Shown here: positions 33,240 through 44,849 of the stretch, piece by piece
Layout: every line of letters begins with the position of its first letter
How positions within the stretch are numbered: the stretch's first letter is position 1
NCBI GenBank assembly: GCA_023101885.1
Contig: JALPQD010000303.1
Location: forward strand, 2,786,786-2,850,785
Direction of reading: 5' to 3'
DNA from: Typhlomys cinereus
Lineage: Eukaryota > Chordata > Mammalia > Rodentia > Platacanthomyidae
Length of the DNA: 64,000 bases
Notes under the pieces: generated by a model
Database searches by the model: none
Seen by the model: the letters and a program-made list of their open reading frames with translations, nothing else
What the model was told of the DNA's origin: nothing
Made by a program: the position numbers and the translations under genes

Positions 33240-34250
33240 CTTGCTAGCGTATCCCGAGGCCGGCCGGGCAAGAACAGCGGCGGCGGCGGTGGCGGCAGCG
33301 GCAAACGGCGACAGCGGCGGCGGCGGCAGCCCCGGCAACGCCGAGCACGAGGCGGAGAGCCCCGCGCGCTGGCCTCCGCCGCAGGGCACGCCCTCGCCTC
33401 CGCTCATTGGCCAGGCGGGGAGGCGGGGCGAGCACGCTGCGGACCAATGACTGGCTCTAGAAAACCTCCGACCGGGAGTGTGTCACCTACGTGCGGCGGA
33501 GCCTGCGCTCCGCGGTCGCGTCTCCTCGCGAAATCTCGCGATAACGGCTCCAGGCTGCGGGCGCCAAGTGCAGCCAACTGCCAAATGGGACTCTGCGGAC
33601 CAAGGAGCGTCTCAGCCCCGCCGCACCCCTCCTTCTGCAGGGGGTCTGGCGCCCTCTGCCTGAGCCCCAATTGGGGGAGAGGCTTTCCAGAGCCTTTCCC
33701 CCCGGGATGGCCTCGCGGTGGGGGGCACGAAGGTGGCCTTCCTCTTCAGTCTCCATGTCAGCTGCAGCTTGGGACGAGCCGCAGACGTCCCGGTAGCTCA
33801 GCGACCGTCTTTCCCCCTCGGCTCGTTCCTCTCCCGGCCCTAACTCGGAGGAAGCCGCCCGCGCCGTAGGCCCGGGGAGGTGTGGAGCCGTCGGACGAAC
33901 GCGGGTCCTCTCCAACCCTCACTGCTGGAGGGGGCTTGTGCGGCAGAGCGCCTGCTCCCCCACCTCCCGCAACGGGGTGGAGGAGCGCGGCACGCGGCGC
34001 GGGCGCCCCGGGGACCAGCCTCTGCTCCTGGGCTCGGCGGAGGCGGTTGCCATGCCAGCGGCTGTGCCTGGAGCTGCCCATGAGAGCGGGTGCGTCCCGT
34101 TCCCGAGGGAAGGGCGGCCCGGAGTGTCCAGGGGACTTGCCGCGTCCCGGAGGCCGTGGGTGAACATGCGCGCCCCTACTTCTGCTGCGGAGCGCAGGCT
34201 CCGACGTGCGGCGAGCTGGAAGCGGGCTTGTGTGCCGAGCCTGCCCCCCT
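32800..34250. promoter_or_regulatory. C20orf27: CpG island, C20orf27 promoter
   Basis: A long GC- and CpG-rich block covering the inferred first exon. Promoter-type motifs cluster on its upstream side: a minus-strand CCAAT (33410-33406), a plus-strand CCAAT (33443-33447) and TCTCGCGATA (33534-33543). The long reading frames in all frames here are the usual effect of high GC with few stop codons. Confidence 0.75.
33240..33400 (-). other. C20orf27: Probable untranslated first exon of C20orf27
   Basis: On the minus strand CTAGCAAG is followed by a GTGACC donor at 33239. It lies inside the CpG island and is the only plausible donor I found upstream of the start exon. The transcription start is not determined; 33400 is a placeholder near the CCAAT boxes. 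Confidence 0.4.
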
Positions 34251-36020
34251 TTCTCCCTGCGCCCTCCGCAATGGGATGGAAAGTCCTGGAGGTTTCCGCT
34301 CTTACTGGCTGGATCCCCACTGCCCCAAGCCAGTCTCCTGTTTACAAATTAGTCTTTCAGAGCCGCTGTTTCCCTTTTTTTTAATTTTTTTATTGTGTGT
34401 GTCAGGGCACTGTATATCCCTGTAGGGTGACTTTGGGAGTCATCCTGAATTGTTTCTCCCTCTGCTTCGCTCTGGGATTTCCCAAGCTCCGTCCCCCACC
34501 AAGGGGATCCCGGACCGGAAGTGCAGGCCACCGCCATTTCCGCCTGGCGTTTTTGTTTTGTTTTGTTTTGTTTTTTACGTGGGATCTGGAATCCAAACTC
34601 AGGACTTTCTGTGAGACTGAGTCCCAGCCCCAGAGCTGTTGTTTTCAAAGCGATCCTCCCCAGTTCCTACGGTTCATACTCTGCAACAGAACTTGTCAAA
34701 CTTTACCAGCCTTTTAGACGATTCGTGTGCGCTCGCTGTTTGGGAAGATTGTGTCCCGCAGAGCAGGCACCGGGAATATCACGATCCCAGGAATGGTGCC
34801 TTCAACCGTCCACTCCTACCAGCCCACGCGCCCGGCTCTGTAGCCTACAGCTATTCTTTTCCAAGTCTTTTCCAAGTAAGCTGCAGATGTGTTTTGTTTA
34901 ATTCACATGAGGCTTTTATAAATAATTTTTCCTCTCCTCCCTTTCCCCTCTTCTTCGCAAAAGATTCTGGTTTCCTGATTTCCAATCTTCTTTTGCAATG
35001 TCATATTTAATAACATGGACTCATGTTTGCAGCTTAGTGGTCACCACCTTTTTAGGACAAGCACATGGATTTAACATAGTTCCCAACAATTACTGTTTTC
35101 TTGGATTTATTTTCTTATCTGAGACTGTGTTGACATCTACTTTTCTGACTCCCCTTCCCCATGCTACCTCTCACCTTAAAATCCATCTTTTGCATCAACT
35201 TTTAAACATTGACCAGCTATTATATCACACAGCTATATATATAACAGTCCCTTGCAGTTATTTACTAGTTAACTCTTAACAAATGCTTCCTGTGTGTATA
35301 TAATGGGCAAGTTACTGTGTAGCCTCTGAGGAGAGGAAGGCACCCAGAGTTAGTGTGGAAAGAATATTACACAATAGTATTGCTTGTTATTCCTGCCAAC
35401 GCTTCCCACATTTCTGGACCTCAGACAGGCTGGCTACCTGGGAGAACCTGAAACACAGAGCTTCTTGTACTTTAAGGAAAGACCACAAACAGTCTGGAAA
35501 ACCTCCTGGAGAAAGTTCCTGGTGACAGTAGGAACTGACAATAGCAGTTATGTGACTGTTTCTTCTTGCCCAATAGGCCTGTGTACCTAGAAGAAATTAC
35601 GCCAGTATCAGAATAATATCTAGGCCTGAAGGCTTCTTGTACCTAGGACCTCATCAGAGCTAGATAATCAGGCTCCCTAGAGTTGAAAGTGATATGGGAA
35701 GGAATTAGGAAGATAGAGCACATGGAAAAACACTACCAACTCCAAAGCATTCTGGACTTGACTACATAACTAAACTAAGGGTTGGAGAGATGGCTCAGGG
35801 GTTAAGATTCTGCCTCACAAGCAGAAGGTTCTGAATTCCAAACCCAGGGCCTGCATTTCTGATCCTGGTGAGTAGACCCTGGAAAATACCAGCACAAAGC
35901 AAGAAAGAGGTAGAAGCAATCCAGGATGATTCCTGAAATCACCCTTGGTTCTCACAGGGACACACAATACCCTCTTGACACATGCACATAGAATTTTTTT
36001 TTTAAATAAACTAAACCTAG

Positions 36021-36300
36021 GGCTGGAGAGGTGGCTCAGGGGTTAAGCCTCCGCCTTGCAGGCAGAAGGTCCTGAGTTCGGATCCCAGATCCCACGTATA
36101 GACGCCAGGCGGAAGCGGGGGCGGTCTGTGCTTCTGGTCCTGGTAGGGCGGAGCCTGTGAATCCCAGGGCAGAAGGAGGTGGAGGCGTCCATGGTGGTTC
36201 GCGAATTCGTCCGTGGTTCTACACATACACAGACACACACATACACACACACACAGACACATGCGCGCGCACGTACACACAGTTGAAAAAAAATTTTTAA
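36021..36300 (+). repeat. Young tRNA-derived B2-like SINE with CA tail, 16-bp TSD
   Basis: The head GGCTGGAGAGGTGGCTCAGG has a box A and GAGTTCGGATCCC resembles box B. A GC-rich body, a CA-rich tail and an A/T-rich end follow. It is flanked by perfect 16-bp copies of AATAAACTAAACCTAG at 36005-36020 and 36301-36316. It landed directly next to an older copy of the same superfamily (35775-35998). Confidence 0.93.
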
Positions 36301-36697
36301 AATAAACTAAACCTAGAAAAAAATCCTTGGTAACATTTTATGAGAGTGATAGGTTCCACTGGTAAGATGGCTAAGAAGGTAAAGGCAGTTACTATATAGT
36401 CATGGCAACCTGAGTTCAATACCTGGAACCTATATAGACAAGGAAAGACCTGACTCCCAAAAATTGTTCTCTGACCACACTTGTGCAATGGCACTCATGT
36501 ACTCAAACACAAGATCATGAAATAAACCTTTAAAAATTGGTAGTAACCTTATTACCTAATTTCTTAATTTTATGCCATATATATGTTATATGTACATATA
36601 TGTATCTAATTTATGACAGCATTTGTAATAAGCACAAACACGTATAATCCAATCAATAAAGCAAATAAGTTACATTATATTTGTACAATGGTAGGAT

Positions 36698-37257
36698 TGT
36701 TACTGGGTCTAGAAGTCCACCTAATGAGGCACAGACAATGAACTTGACTGAAAAGGATGCTTATTGAAAGTGGGTCGAACAGAACTGAAGTTCTAGGATT
36801 CCACCCAAGTTTGGGACCTTAGATGGAGCCTTAGGACTCCTTGACTCCATCAGAGTTCAGGACCTCATAATGGAGCCCCAAGTGAGGGCAAGGGAGCAGT
36901 TCTCATAGCAGTTTCTAAGTTGATATTGCTGTCCAGCTAGTGACACAAGCTGGCAGTTTTAGATAGTGATTGCAGCTGGAACTGCGATAGGGGTGAGGGG
37001 AGGGGTGAAAACCTTGAGTGGTGGTCCTGCTGACCCAAGGCTGTAACTATGAAGCCAAGTGGTTAGCTGGTAGTGAAAGCAAGTTTTGTTTATATATTAT
37101 GTGTAAGCAGTGACTATCCTCATGCATAAGCAGTTTACAGAGCCAAAGAGCAGTTAGTCTAAGGTCAAAACTTCTCCAGTGCATATTTTCTACAGTATAC
37201 TATATATAGTTTTATCATAACACATAGAGTGGGGTCTTCTTTTTTTAGACCACCACA
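36698..37257 (-). mobile_element. Solo-type LTR of a class I ERV (3' LTR, minus strand)
   Basis: Read on the minus strand, a 560-bp block begins TGTGGTGGTC and ends ACCCAGTAACA, with TGT...ACA ends. It has a TATATAA-like box near 37089-37097 and an AATAAG near the 3' part. Just upstream of its first base is a polypurine tract AAAAGGGGGGAA (37269-37258), the expected primer for plus-strand synthesis. No matching 5' LTR is found in the window. Confidence 0.75.
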
Positions 37258-37515
37258 TTCCCCCCTTTTGTTTTACCTTGGATCAAATCTTTGATTTTAT
37301 TTCAGGGTCTTTATTTAAGAGGGTGTATTGGGCCCCAAGAACCATCAATTTAACAAAGAGTGTGTTCCTCTAAGGGAATTCAGCAGTGGGGGATTACTTA
37401 AGAGCTTTAGAAACCTTCCCAGCATGCACTACTCTAGACCTGTCTATTTTATCCCTTAACCTTTTTTTTTTTTTTTACATAACTCTTTTTTTTATTTCTT
37501 ATTTATTCAATTGTG

Positions 37516-37564
<49 letters not shown>

Positions 37565-38400
37565 ACCACGGACAAATTCGGGAACCACCATGGACACCTC
37601 TACCTCCTCCTTTTACTCTGCCCCGGGATTCACAGGCTCCGCCCTACCAGGACCAGAAACGCAGGCCGCCCCGCTTCCGCCTGGCGTCTATACGTGGGGT
37701 CTAGGATCCGAACTCAGGACCTCCTGCCTGCAAGGCAGAGGCTTAACCTCTGAGCCACCTCTCCAGCCCCTATCCCTTAATCTTTTTGAGGACCCAGGCT
37801 GCTCAAGGGACAAGGGGCGACGAGGGGTTAATTCCTGCAGAGTTGGGGTGAAGGAAGTGTGAACAATCAGTAATCCTCATTTATGAGATGCTGGGATGGT
37901 CCAGAGGTCTCCATATTTGAAGCTTTATGGATATTAATCTGGAAGAGACAAAGCAGATAAGTTAAGATCTTTTAGATTTAATTTAAGGATTAAACCATTG
38001 TAATTAGGAAGGCAGATTGTATAAGCCAAAGAGATTTAGCAGTCTTACTGTGGGTATAAGCAAGAGTTAGTAAAGAAAACCTGCTACCTTGCCTAGAGCA
38101 GTCATTACCTTTATCTGGTGTAAAAACAAAAAGCAACAGGTTATTTACATATTGGAGGAGACCTTTTTTCTCTGGCAGCTGTAAATGTCTAAAGTCACAT
38201 TTTAAGACCTGTCCAAAAAATATGTCAACCATCTGAATCTTTGGGCAAAACAATTTAAGTTACTTTCTTCTCTCTTCTGGGTTCTTAAAAACAAAGTGAC
38301 ATAAGTCTTTTGGGGACCAAAGGAATGTAAAGAACACATACAGAGGACATTGTTTCCTGACCAAAAAAAGTCTTGTAGATCTTTGAGCATTATAAACAAA
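37258..38400 (-). pseudogene. ERV internal remnant with decayed reverse transcriptase
   Basis: Minus-strand frames between about 38330 and 37985 show a gammaretrovirus-like reverse transcriptase core: an FGQVL segment, an HLQLP segment and LLQYVNNLLL, where the catalytic YVDD has become YVNN. Frameshifts split the flanking parts. Only about 700 bp, 300 of them a later SINE, separate this from the LTR, so integrase and envelope are deleted. The element is defective. How far it extends beyond 38400 is unclear; it may reach 39700. Confidence 0.7.
37466..37770 (-). repeat. Young B2-like SINE inserted in the ERV, TSD present
   Basis: An inverted copy with a (TG)n block at about 37516-37561. It ends in the reversed head GAGCCACCTCTCCAGCCCC. 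Flanking copies TATCCCTTAACCTTTT (37450-37465) and TATCCCTTAATCTTTT (from 37771) differ at one base. Confidence 0.9.
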
Positions 38401-39338
38401 GGATTCTAAAAACAATACCATTAAGTATGTAAAGAATCTCAGTAGTTATTTTGTAACTGTTATTTCCCTGATCATAATCATTTTAGTTAAATAAAAGGTT
38501 GACAAAAGCCTAGGAAGGAACTTGAATTCTAAACTGTTGTGCTTTCTTGTCTGTTAACAGAAGAACAAAATGGCTTCTCATTTGCATGTTAAACCCAAGG
38601 TTCTTATAAAATGCTCCACCTGGCATTTGGAGCTTTTCTTCCCTAGATATCAGCAGCAAACTCTTTTTCCCATCAGAGAGAAGCTAAGAGTCTCAGTTTC
38701 ACTAGTTCCCAGCAGAGGGGCTTGACCCCTGAGCCCTGAGGTTCAGGGGGCAGTCCTTCCTCTAATGGAGATTCTTACAGTTAGGACATAGGCCACGTAG
38801 AAGCTTTCTGTGCTTGGGACAGTCTCTTTTGCCCAGCCTGTAAGTGTTTAAAACATCATTTCCCTCTTTTCCACTGTCCAAAGTTGGTCTGTTTAGGTGT
38901 ACCTGTTAGTATTCTATTTATTCCCTTAGGCAAATGTCAAGTTTCGATTTGTTTGTTTTCTGTTTTTTGGGGTTTTTTTTCTCTCTCTCTCTTTTTCTTC
39001 CTTTCTGTTTGAAAAATGAATTTATCGAGATTCTCAGAGAAACTTCTTAGGTAACTTGGGCCAAAATCTTTGTAAGGAAAAAGGAAACATGAACCTGAGT
39101 TGAACCAAATGCACTTAGCCTCTCTTGAAGATAGACTAATAATGCTGGGTCCAGGTTACATTGACCTTGTTTACTTTCAAGGTTGAGGGTTTGTCTGAGA
39201 TGGAAGCTAGATGAAATTCCTGTTTTATCTTGTTTTGAGGCATCTCTATTGGGAGACAAAGTTTTGTTAAGCACTAAAGTATTATAGGTCTCCCATGTCT
39301 GGAATTTATTTATATATTTATAGAAAGTGTAAACTTTT

Positions 39339-39635
39339 GGGCTGGAGAGGTGGCTCAGGGGTTAAGCCTCTGCCTTGCAGGTGGAAGGTCCTGAGTTCGG
39401 ATCCCATATCCCACCTATAGACGCCAGGCGGAAGCGGGGGCGGCCTGCGCTTCTGGTCCTGGTAGAGCGGAGCCTGTGAATCCCGGGGCTGAAGGAGGTG
39501 GAGGCGGCCATGGTGATTCCCGATTCGTCCGTGGTTCTACACACACACACACACACACAGACACACACACGCGCGCACATACACACGCACATGCGCACAG
39601 TTGAATAAATAATAATAAAAAAAATTTAAAAAAAA
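39339..39635 (+). repeat. Young B2-like SINE with perfect 17-bp TSD
   Basis: A full-length direct copy with a CA tail, GCGCGCA patch and A-rich end. AGAAAGTGTAAACTTTT occurs on both sides, at 39322-39338 and 39636-39652. Confidence 0.93.
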
Positions 39636-39659
39636 AGAAAGTGTAAACTTTTTTTTCTA

Positions 39660-40120
39660 TTTTAAAAGTGTCCTCTTCTCCCTCCCTGAGAAGCCTGTTC
39701 GGAAAGGTGAGCAGAGATTGGTTTAGCAGAGTCTCTTTTTACCTTGACATCCAAGATTTAGAGAAATATTAATTTTCAACCTGATACCTGTAAGGCAGGC
39801 CCTCTGGGCACAACAATATGCAATTGTTCTGATTGCATAATTGATGTGAAAATAATTATCCATTGTGAATGGAACCCTTCTGGGCAGGGGCTCTGTAATT
39901 CTCCACAAGAATGAGGAGAACTGAGCACTAACATGCATACACACCTTCCCCTTGTCTCTTGACTGAATGCAATGTGACCAGCTGCTTCATGCTATAACTG
40001 CTATGCTTTCCCTGTATGATAACTGTAACCTGGAATTGTGAGCATTAAAGCCTTTCTCCCCCAGAAGTTGCTTGGCTAAAGTATTTTGTTGCAACAACAT
40101 GTAATGAAAGTAAAACATGG
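39660..40120. repeat. Unclassified repeat with LTR-like 3' end
   Basis: The segment 39990-40110 carries GTGAGCATTAAAGCCTTTCTCCCCCAGAAG and resembles the ends at 23000-23065 and 45320-45410. The part 39660-39950 could belong to the neighbouring ERV, but I see no conserved motif. Confidence 0.35.
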
Positions 40121-40389
40121 TGTCAGCGATAGAGAACATATTGAAGGTATGCAATAACTTAAGTGATTCTCAAAATATTGTGTACTTATATAGTCTCATG
40201 AGTATTGTACATTGGTCTCTTGAGTATGTGTTACTCAGAGAGCCTGAACTGCATTTTTCAAAGTCTCTTGCATGTATGTTTCCTATTAGAGCAGACCATA
40301 GCAGATATTTTTGCATGAGATATGAAGAGTAGATAAAAAGTTGCAGCAATATAGAATTCAACATTTGCAAGCTCCACAGAGATTTGCAA

Positions 40390-40750
40390 CTTACTTGTAA
40401 CAGTTACTCTTAACTATCCCTGTGAGAGAGCACCCAAAGTCAATCAACTTAAGGGAGAAAGGGAGATTTATTCAGCTTATGGTTCCAGAGGGAAGGTACA
40501 GTCTCTCAAAGCAGAGGTGGCATGGCTGGCTGGCCAAAGTTGGAGGAGGCTAAGTCACTGCAGACATCTTGGAAGCTGAGAGCTGCAAGACTGCTTGCAG
40601 CAAAGGCTGACTTCTAGAGGTAGGGTGGGACTAATCCACCTCAAGGCCCACCCCTTGTGACTGCCTTCCTCCAGTGAGGCTCCACCTCTCAAGGTGCCAT
40701 GACCTTGCCAAACACATGAGACTGTGGGGGACACATTTCAAACCATGACA
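40390..40750. repeat. Interspersed repeat, family not named
   Basis: The blocks GATTTATTCAGCTTATGGTTCC, AAGGCCCACCCCTTGTGACTG and ACATTTCAAACCATGACA are in the order I recognise from a common rodent repeat. There is no coding capacity. Confidence 0.45.
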
Positions 40751-41059
40751 CTACTCAAATTGTTATTGATTTACTAATTTGCCTCATTGATATGGAATAG
40801 CAAGTAGACCTGCACAAACTTTTCCCTGACCCTCCTCCACTTATTGGACTCTTGGATCATATAACAAAGTTGGGGGGGGCTCTCTGTAATTCATTTTCAT
40901 TAAAACTTAAGGCATTGGGAGTTAACATGACTTCCTGCTTGTCCTTGAGGTTTCCAGTTCATTCCTTCTGTTTCCCATCTAGATGGACAGCTTCCCTTCC
41001 CCAACTCCAAACTTTTAGATTTTAAACTCAAGCATTAAATGCAAACACTTACCTTACCT

Positions 41060-42000
41060 GAGCTCAATGACATTGACCTATAATCCCTACTACTTGAGAC
41101 ACTAATGAAGGAAAATCAAAGGTTCTGGGTCTTCCTGGACTGCAAAGTAATTTCCATCCAGGATAATGCCCTAGTGGGGCATTGTCTCAAAATGAAAACT
41201 GTAAAAGAGAGACAGTGGTAGAGTACTTGACTAGCATGGGTAAGACTTTAGGTTCATTACCTAATACCACAAATTGAGAAGGCAGTTTATCTACCTGCCA
41301 AAATTGTTTGTATCTGATTCCCTGTAAGAAATCCCTTCTGATTCTCTGAACTGTTGCTTATATAATAACATAGTTATCTATTACAAAACTGTCAAACTGG
41401 TTTTTAATATTTTATTTCTTATTTGAGGCAGAAAATGAGAGAGAGAGAGACAGAGAGACAGAGAGAAGATATATACATACATGACTGGTGCATGGGTAGA
41501 GGTCAGAGGATACATTTACTTCCAGTATATGAGTTTTCAGAGATTGAACTGAGATCAATAGGTTTTTCTAGCATGCACTTTACCCACTAAGCTATCTCAC
41601 TGGCTCCAAACTGTTATTTAATGTATTCATACTTATTTAACCAATGCTTAGCAGGGTATAAGAGTTCCTGTTGCTTCTCATTCTCATTAACATAAAGTTA
41701 GCAATTAATTTTTTGAAAACACTGCACTATGTAGACCAACCAAAGCAAAGCAACCTGCCATGGGTCCTCTCTGCTCTAAGACATGTCTTGATGACAGACA
41801 ATTCCATAGTGTAAGGACTACAGATGCATAAGTTCATTTGTTCACTTGTTTGCTTGTATGTGTGTTGAGACAGGGTCATTGTATAATCCTGACTGACCTG
41901 TATCTTACTATATAAACCAAGCTGGTCTCAAACTTGTGGACTCTTTCTGCCTCTATGTTCAGAAGTCTGGGATTATAGACATGTGCCAGCCTTGCCCAAC
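41060..42000. repeat. Group of B1-, ID- and B3-like SINEs
   Basis: Includes a diverged B1-like piece (41060-41200), an ID-like piece (41205-41280, GTGGTAGAGTACTTGACTAGC), an inverted B3-like SINE (41400-41610, ending AAGCTATCTCACTGGCTCC) and an inverted B1-like piece (41860-42000). Confidence 0.6.
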
Positions 42001-42224
42001 ATATACTCCTTAAACTAGAAACCCCAGTTCTAGAATTTATCATACAGATAACCTAATACAATACTAAATTATTAATGTGTGAGGCTAATTATTGTTTGAT
42101 TGCTATCATTAATAAGAAAAGATAGTAACTTACTCAAATATCTAAGTAGAGGATGGATCAAATAAATTTAGCACAGACAATAGAATTTTATGTGGCTAAA
42201 CATACCAGTATGGAAAAAACTTGT

Positions 42225-42700
42225 AATAGTCTAGGCTCTCCAGAAAAGTAGAACCAATTTTAGCATATGTGCTATTGAAATTAACACAGAAACAGAACCA
42301 AAAGAAAAACACTAGGGGATTGATCTGGTATGAGGAGCAGGTTTATACAGTCACAGTAGCTGCAGGTGACTCAACAAGCTGCGGATATGTAAGGGTCAGT
42401 GATTTAGCTCCAGTAGAAGCTCAAAGGTTTAAAAACCAGAACTAATAGGGTCAGTTCTAGTCCCAAGATTATCAGGCTCATTTTCAAGACCCATTAAGAA
42501 CCAGAGCCAAAGTTTCTGTTTGAATGTGAAAGAAGAAAAAAAAAAAAAAACCAGCTTCAGTGCCAGCTGAAAGCCATCAGGCGCTAGAAATTGCCTCATG
42601 TGCAGAAAGATCAGCCTTGTTTGTTTTACCCAGATCTTCAGCTGATTGGATCAGGCCCACCCACAAGAAGAGCAACCTGCTCTACTAATCTGCTGCTCAT
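42225..42700. repeat. Ancient mammalian repeat, unclassified
   Basis: Begins TAGGCTCTCCAGAAAAGTAG followed by AACCAATTTTAGCATATG, a pattern shared with old mammalian interspersed repeats. It is strongly diverged, with a short A tract at 42538-42550. Confidence 0.4.
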
Positions 42701-43212
42701 CAGAACACTCTCACTGGGCACTTAGAATAATGTTTGGCTAAATATTTGGACAGCAGATGGCTCAGTCAAGTTAGTTCATAAAGAGATGCAGAGCAAAGGA
42801 CTTACTATATTGTTCTTTATATGAAGGGGAGGAAATAAAATAGCAAGGAATGTTGGCATCACCTAAGGACACTCTGCTGCAGGCACCATGGTGCTACCTG
42901 TCACCAAAGCCCTCAGAAAGTTAAGGCCTCAGAGACCTGCATGCTTAAGACCAGGCTGGACTACTTAAAACAACCCTGTCACAAGCAAGCAAAAATATTC
43001 TGGAAGAATGTACAAGCATCTTTTTGGTTTTCAAGTTCAACAGACTTATTTTTGACTTTTTATTTTGTGTGTATTTTATGTTTAAATAATGTCATGTTCA
43101 ATTTATCAAAAACATCACATAGCAATTTTTTTTTCTAGTAAGACTAAATTTATTCAATAGCTTAGTAAAAGTTTTGATTGTAAGTATCCAACAGTATAAA
43201 AAGTACAAAACA

Positions 43213-43415
43213 GGGCTGGAGAGGTGGCTCAGGGGTTAAGGTGGCTGCAGGCGGAAGGTCCTGAGTTCGGATCCCAGATCCCACGTATAGATGCCAGGAG
43301 GAAGTGGGGGCGGCCTGCACTTCTGGTCCTGGTAGGGCAGAGCCTGTGAATCCCGGGGCAGAGTAAAAGAAGGAGGTGGAGGCGGTCCATGGTGGTTCCC
43401 GAATTTGCCGGTGGT

Positions 43416-43463
<48 letters not shown>
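43213..43463 (+). repeat. Young B2-like SINE, internally shortened head
   Basis: A direct copy with a (CA)n tail of about 40 bases. The head is shorter than in sister copies: GGGGTTAAGGTGGCTGCAGG lacks part of the usual segment before box B. The flanks AAAGTACAAAACAG and AAAGTGAGAACAAGACAG are similar but not a clean duplication. Confidence 0.85.
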
Positions 43464-43465
<2 letters not shown>

Positions 43466-43769
43466 GTGAGAACAAGACAGAATATTGCTAAGGCTGGGGC
43501 CTGAATGCATGAGGGATTAGTGTGTGGACGAGGGTGCGGAACTATCATGTTGCAGCCAATATGAACCTAAGAACCTACAGAGCTTCAGATCAAAAGTCAA
43601 GAGTGGTCACCAATTGCTATTCTCATTTATTACTGAATTTTTAAGTGTTGGGGACTAAGCCCAGGGTCTCCTGTTAGGGAAACAGTTTACTTCTGAGTTA
43701 CAGCCCTAGACCTGAATCTTTGTTGTGTGCTTCTGTCCTGTGTCCTGTGTGTTGATGTCAGATGTCTTT

Positions 43770-44575
43770 TTTAAAAAAATATATTAATTTATTTAACTTT
43801 AAAAGAATTTGTGTGCATGTGTGTGTATATGTCTATGTGTATTAGAAGCACTGTGTGTGCCTGTAGAGGCTCAATAGTGACTTCAGGACTTCAGGACTTG
43901 AATTGTTCTAACTTCTTTTTGTTTTATTCTGGGTTTTCCCAGGTTTTGCCTTCCAGGATCAAAAGTGCAGGCAGCCACCATTTCTGCCCAGCATTTTGCA
44001 TGGGATCCAGGATTTGAACTCAGGTCCTTATGCTTACCAGGCAGAGGCTTAACCCCTGAGCCATCTCGTCAGTCGAATATCAGATGTCTTTCTATTACTC
44101 TCTACCTTATTTTTTGGAGGCAGGATCTTTCATTGAACCTAGAGCTCTCCAATCCAAGTAGAATAGCTGCCCTGCGAGTCTCAGGGATCTGCTTCCACAG
44201 AACTCGGGTTAAAGTTTTGGACCACCTATATTCAGTTTTCATCAAATTCAGGACCTCACACTTGTGCAGCAAGCACAGCCTCCAACTTCCTTGTTTTAAA
44301 ATTTTATTTGTGTATGAGTGCACGTGTGTGTGTATCAAAGGGTACTTACTGTGTGTGCCTTTGGAAACCCAAAGGTGACTTCAGGATTCACCCTGGATTG
44401 CTGCTATCTCCTCTTTGCTTTGCTTGTGAGTTTCCCAGGCTCTGCCTTTTAGGCAGGAAGTACAGGCTGCTGCCATTTCTGCCTGGTTTTATTTACGTGG
44501 GTTCCGGGATTTTAACTCAGGACTTTCTGCTTGTGGGGCAGAGGCTTAAACCCTGAGCCACCTCTCAAGTCCCAA
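43770..44575 (-). repeat. Two inverted B2-like SINEs, older
   Basis: Copies at about 43770-44075 and 44285-44575 both end in the reversed head (GAGCCATCTCGTCAG and GAGCCACCTCTCAAG) and begin with GT-rich remnants. They are clearly more diverged than the CA-tailed copies with TSDs. The stretch between them resembles an inverted B4/ID-like composite. Confidence 0.7.
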
Positions 44576-44849
44576 CTTTCTTTCATGAAACAGGGTTTTA
44601 TGTGACCTGGGTTGGTCTCAAATTCACTACATAGCCAAATGCAGCAGCTAGTTTTCAATGTCATTTCAACAATTGAGAACAGAACCTTTAGACACACCTA
44701 TGAAAAATTATTTCTTCAAGACAAGCCTATAGGAAATTATCTAATTGATGTGGGAAGGCCTGTCTGTCCTATAATCTGCATGGTTGTCAATAAATTCATG
44801 ACAAAATGACTTATAAGGGAACAAGGGTTTTTTTTTTTTCTAACTTATA

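Noticed and set aside
32423..33247. A 274-codon plus-strand frame entering the C20orf27 CpG island
   Set aside because: Its second half is Pro/Arg/Ala-rich CpG-island translation. No family resemblance and no splice context is seen, and it runs opposite to the gene that uses the island.
37516..37561. Val/Cys and Thr/His repeat peptides at (GT)n tracts throughout the window
   Set aside because: Dinucleotide microsatellites, mostly SINE tails, are open in several frames by construction.
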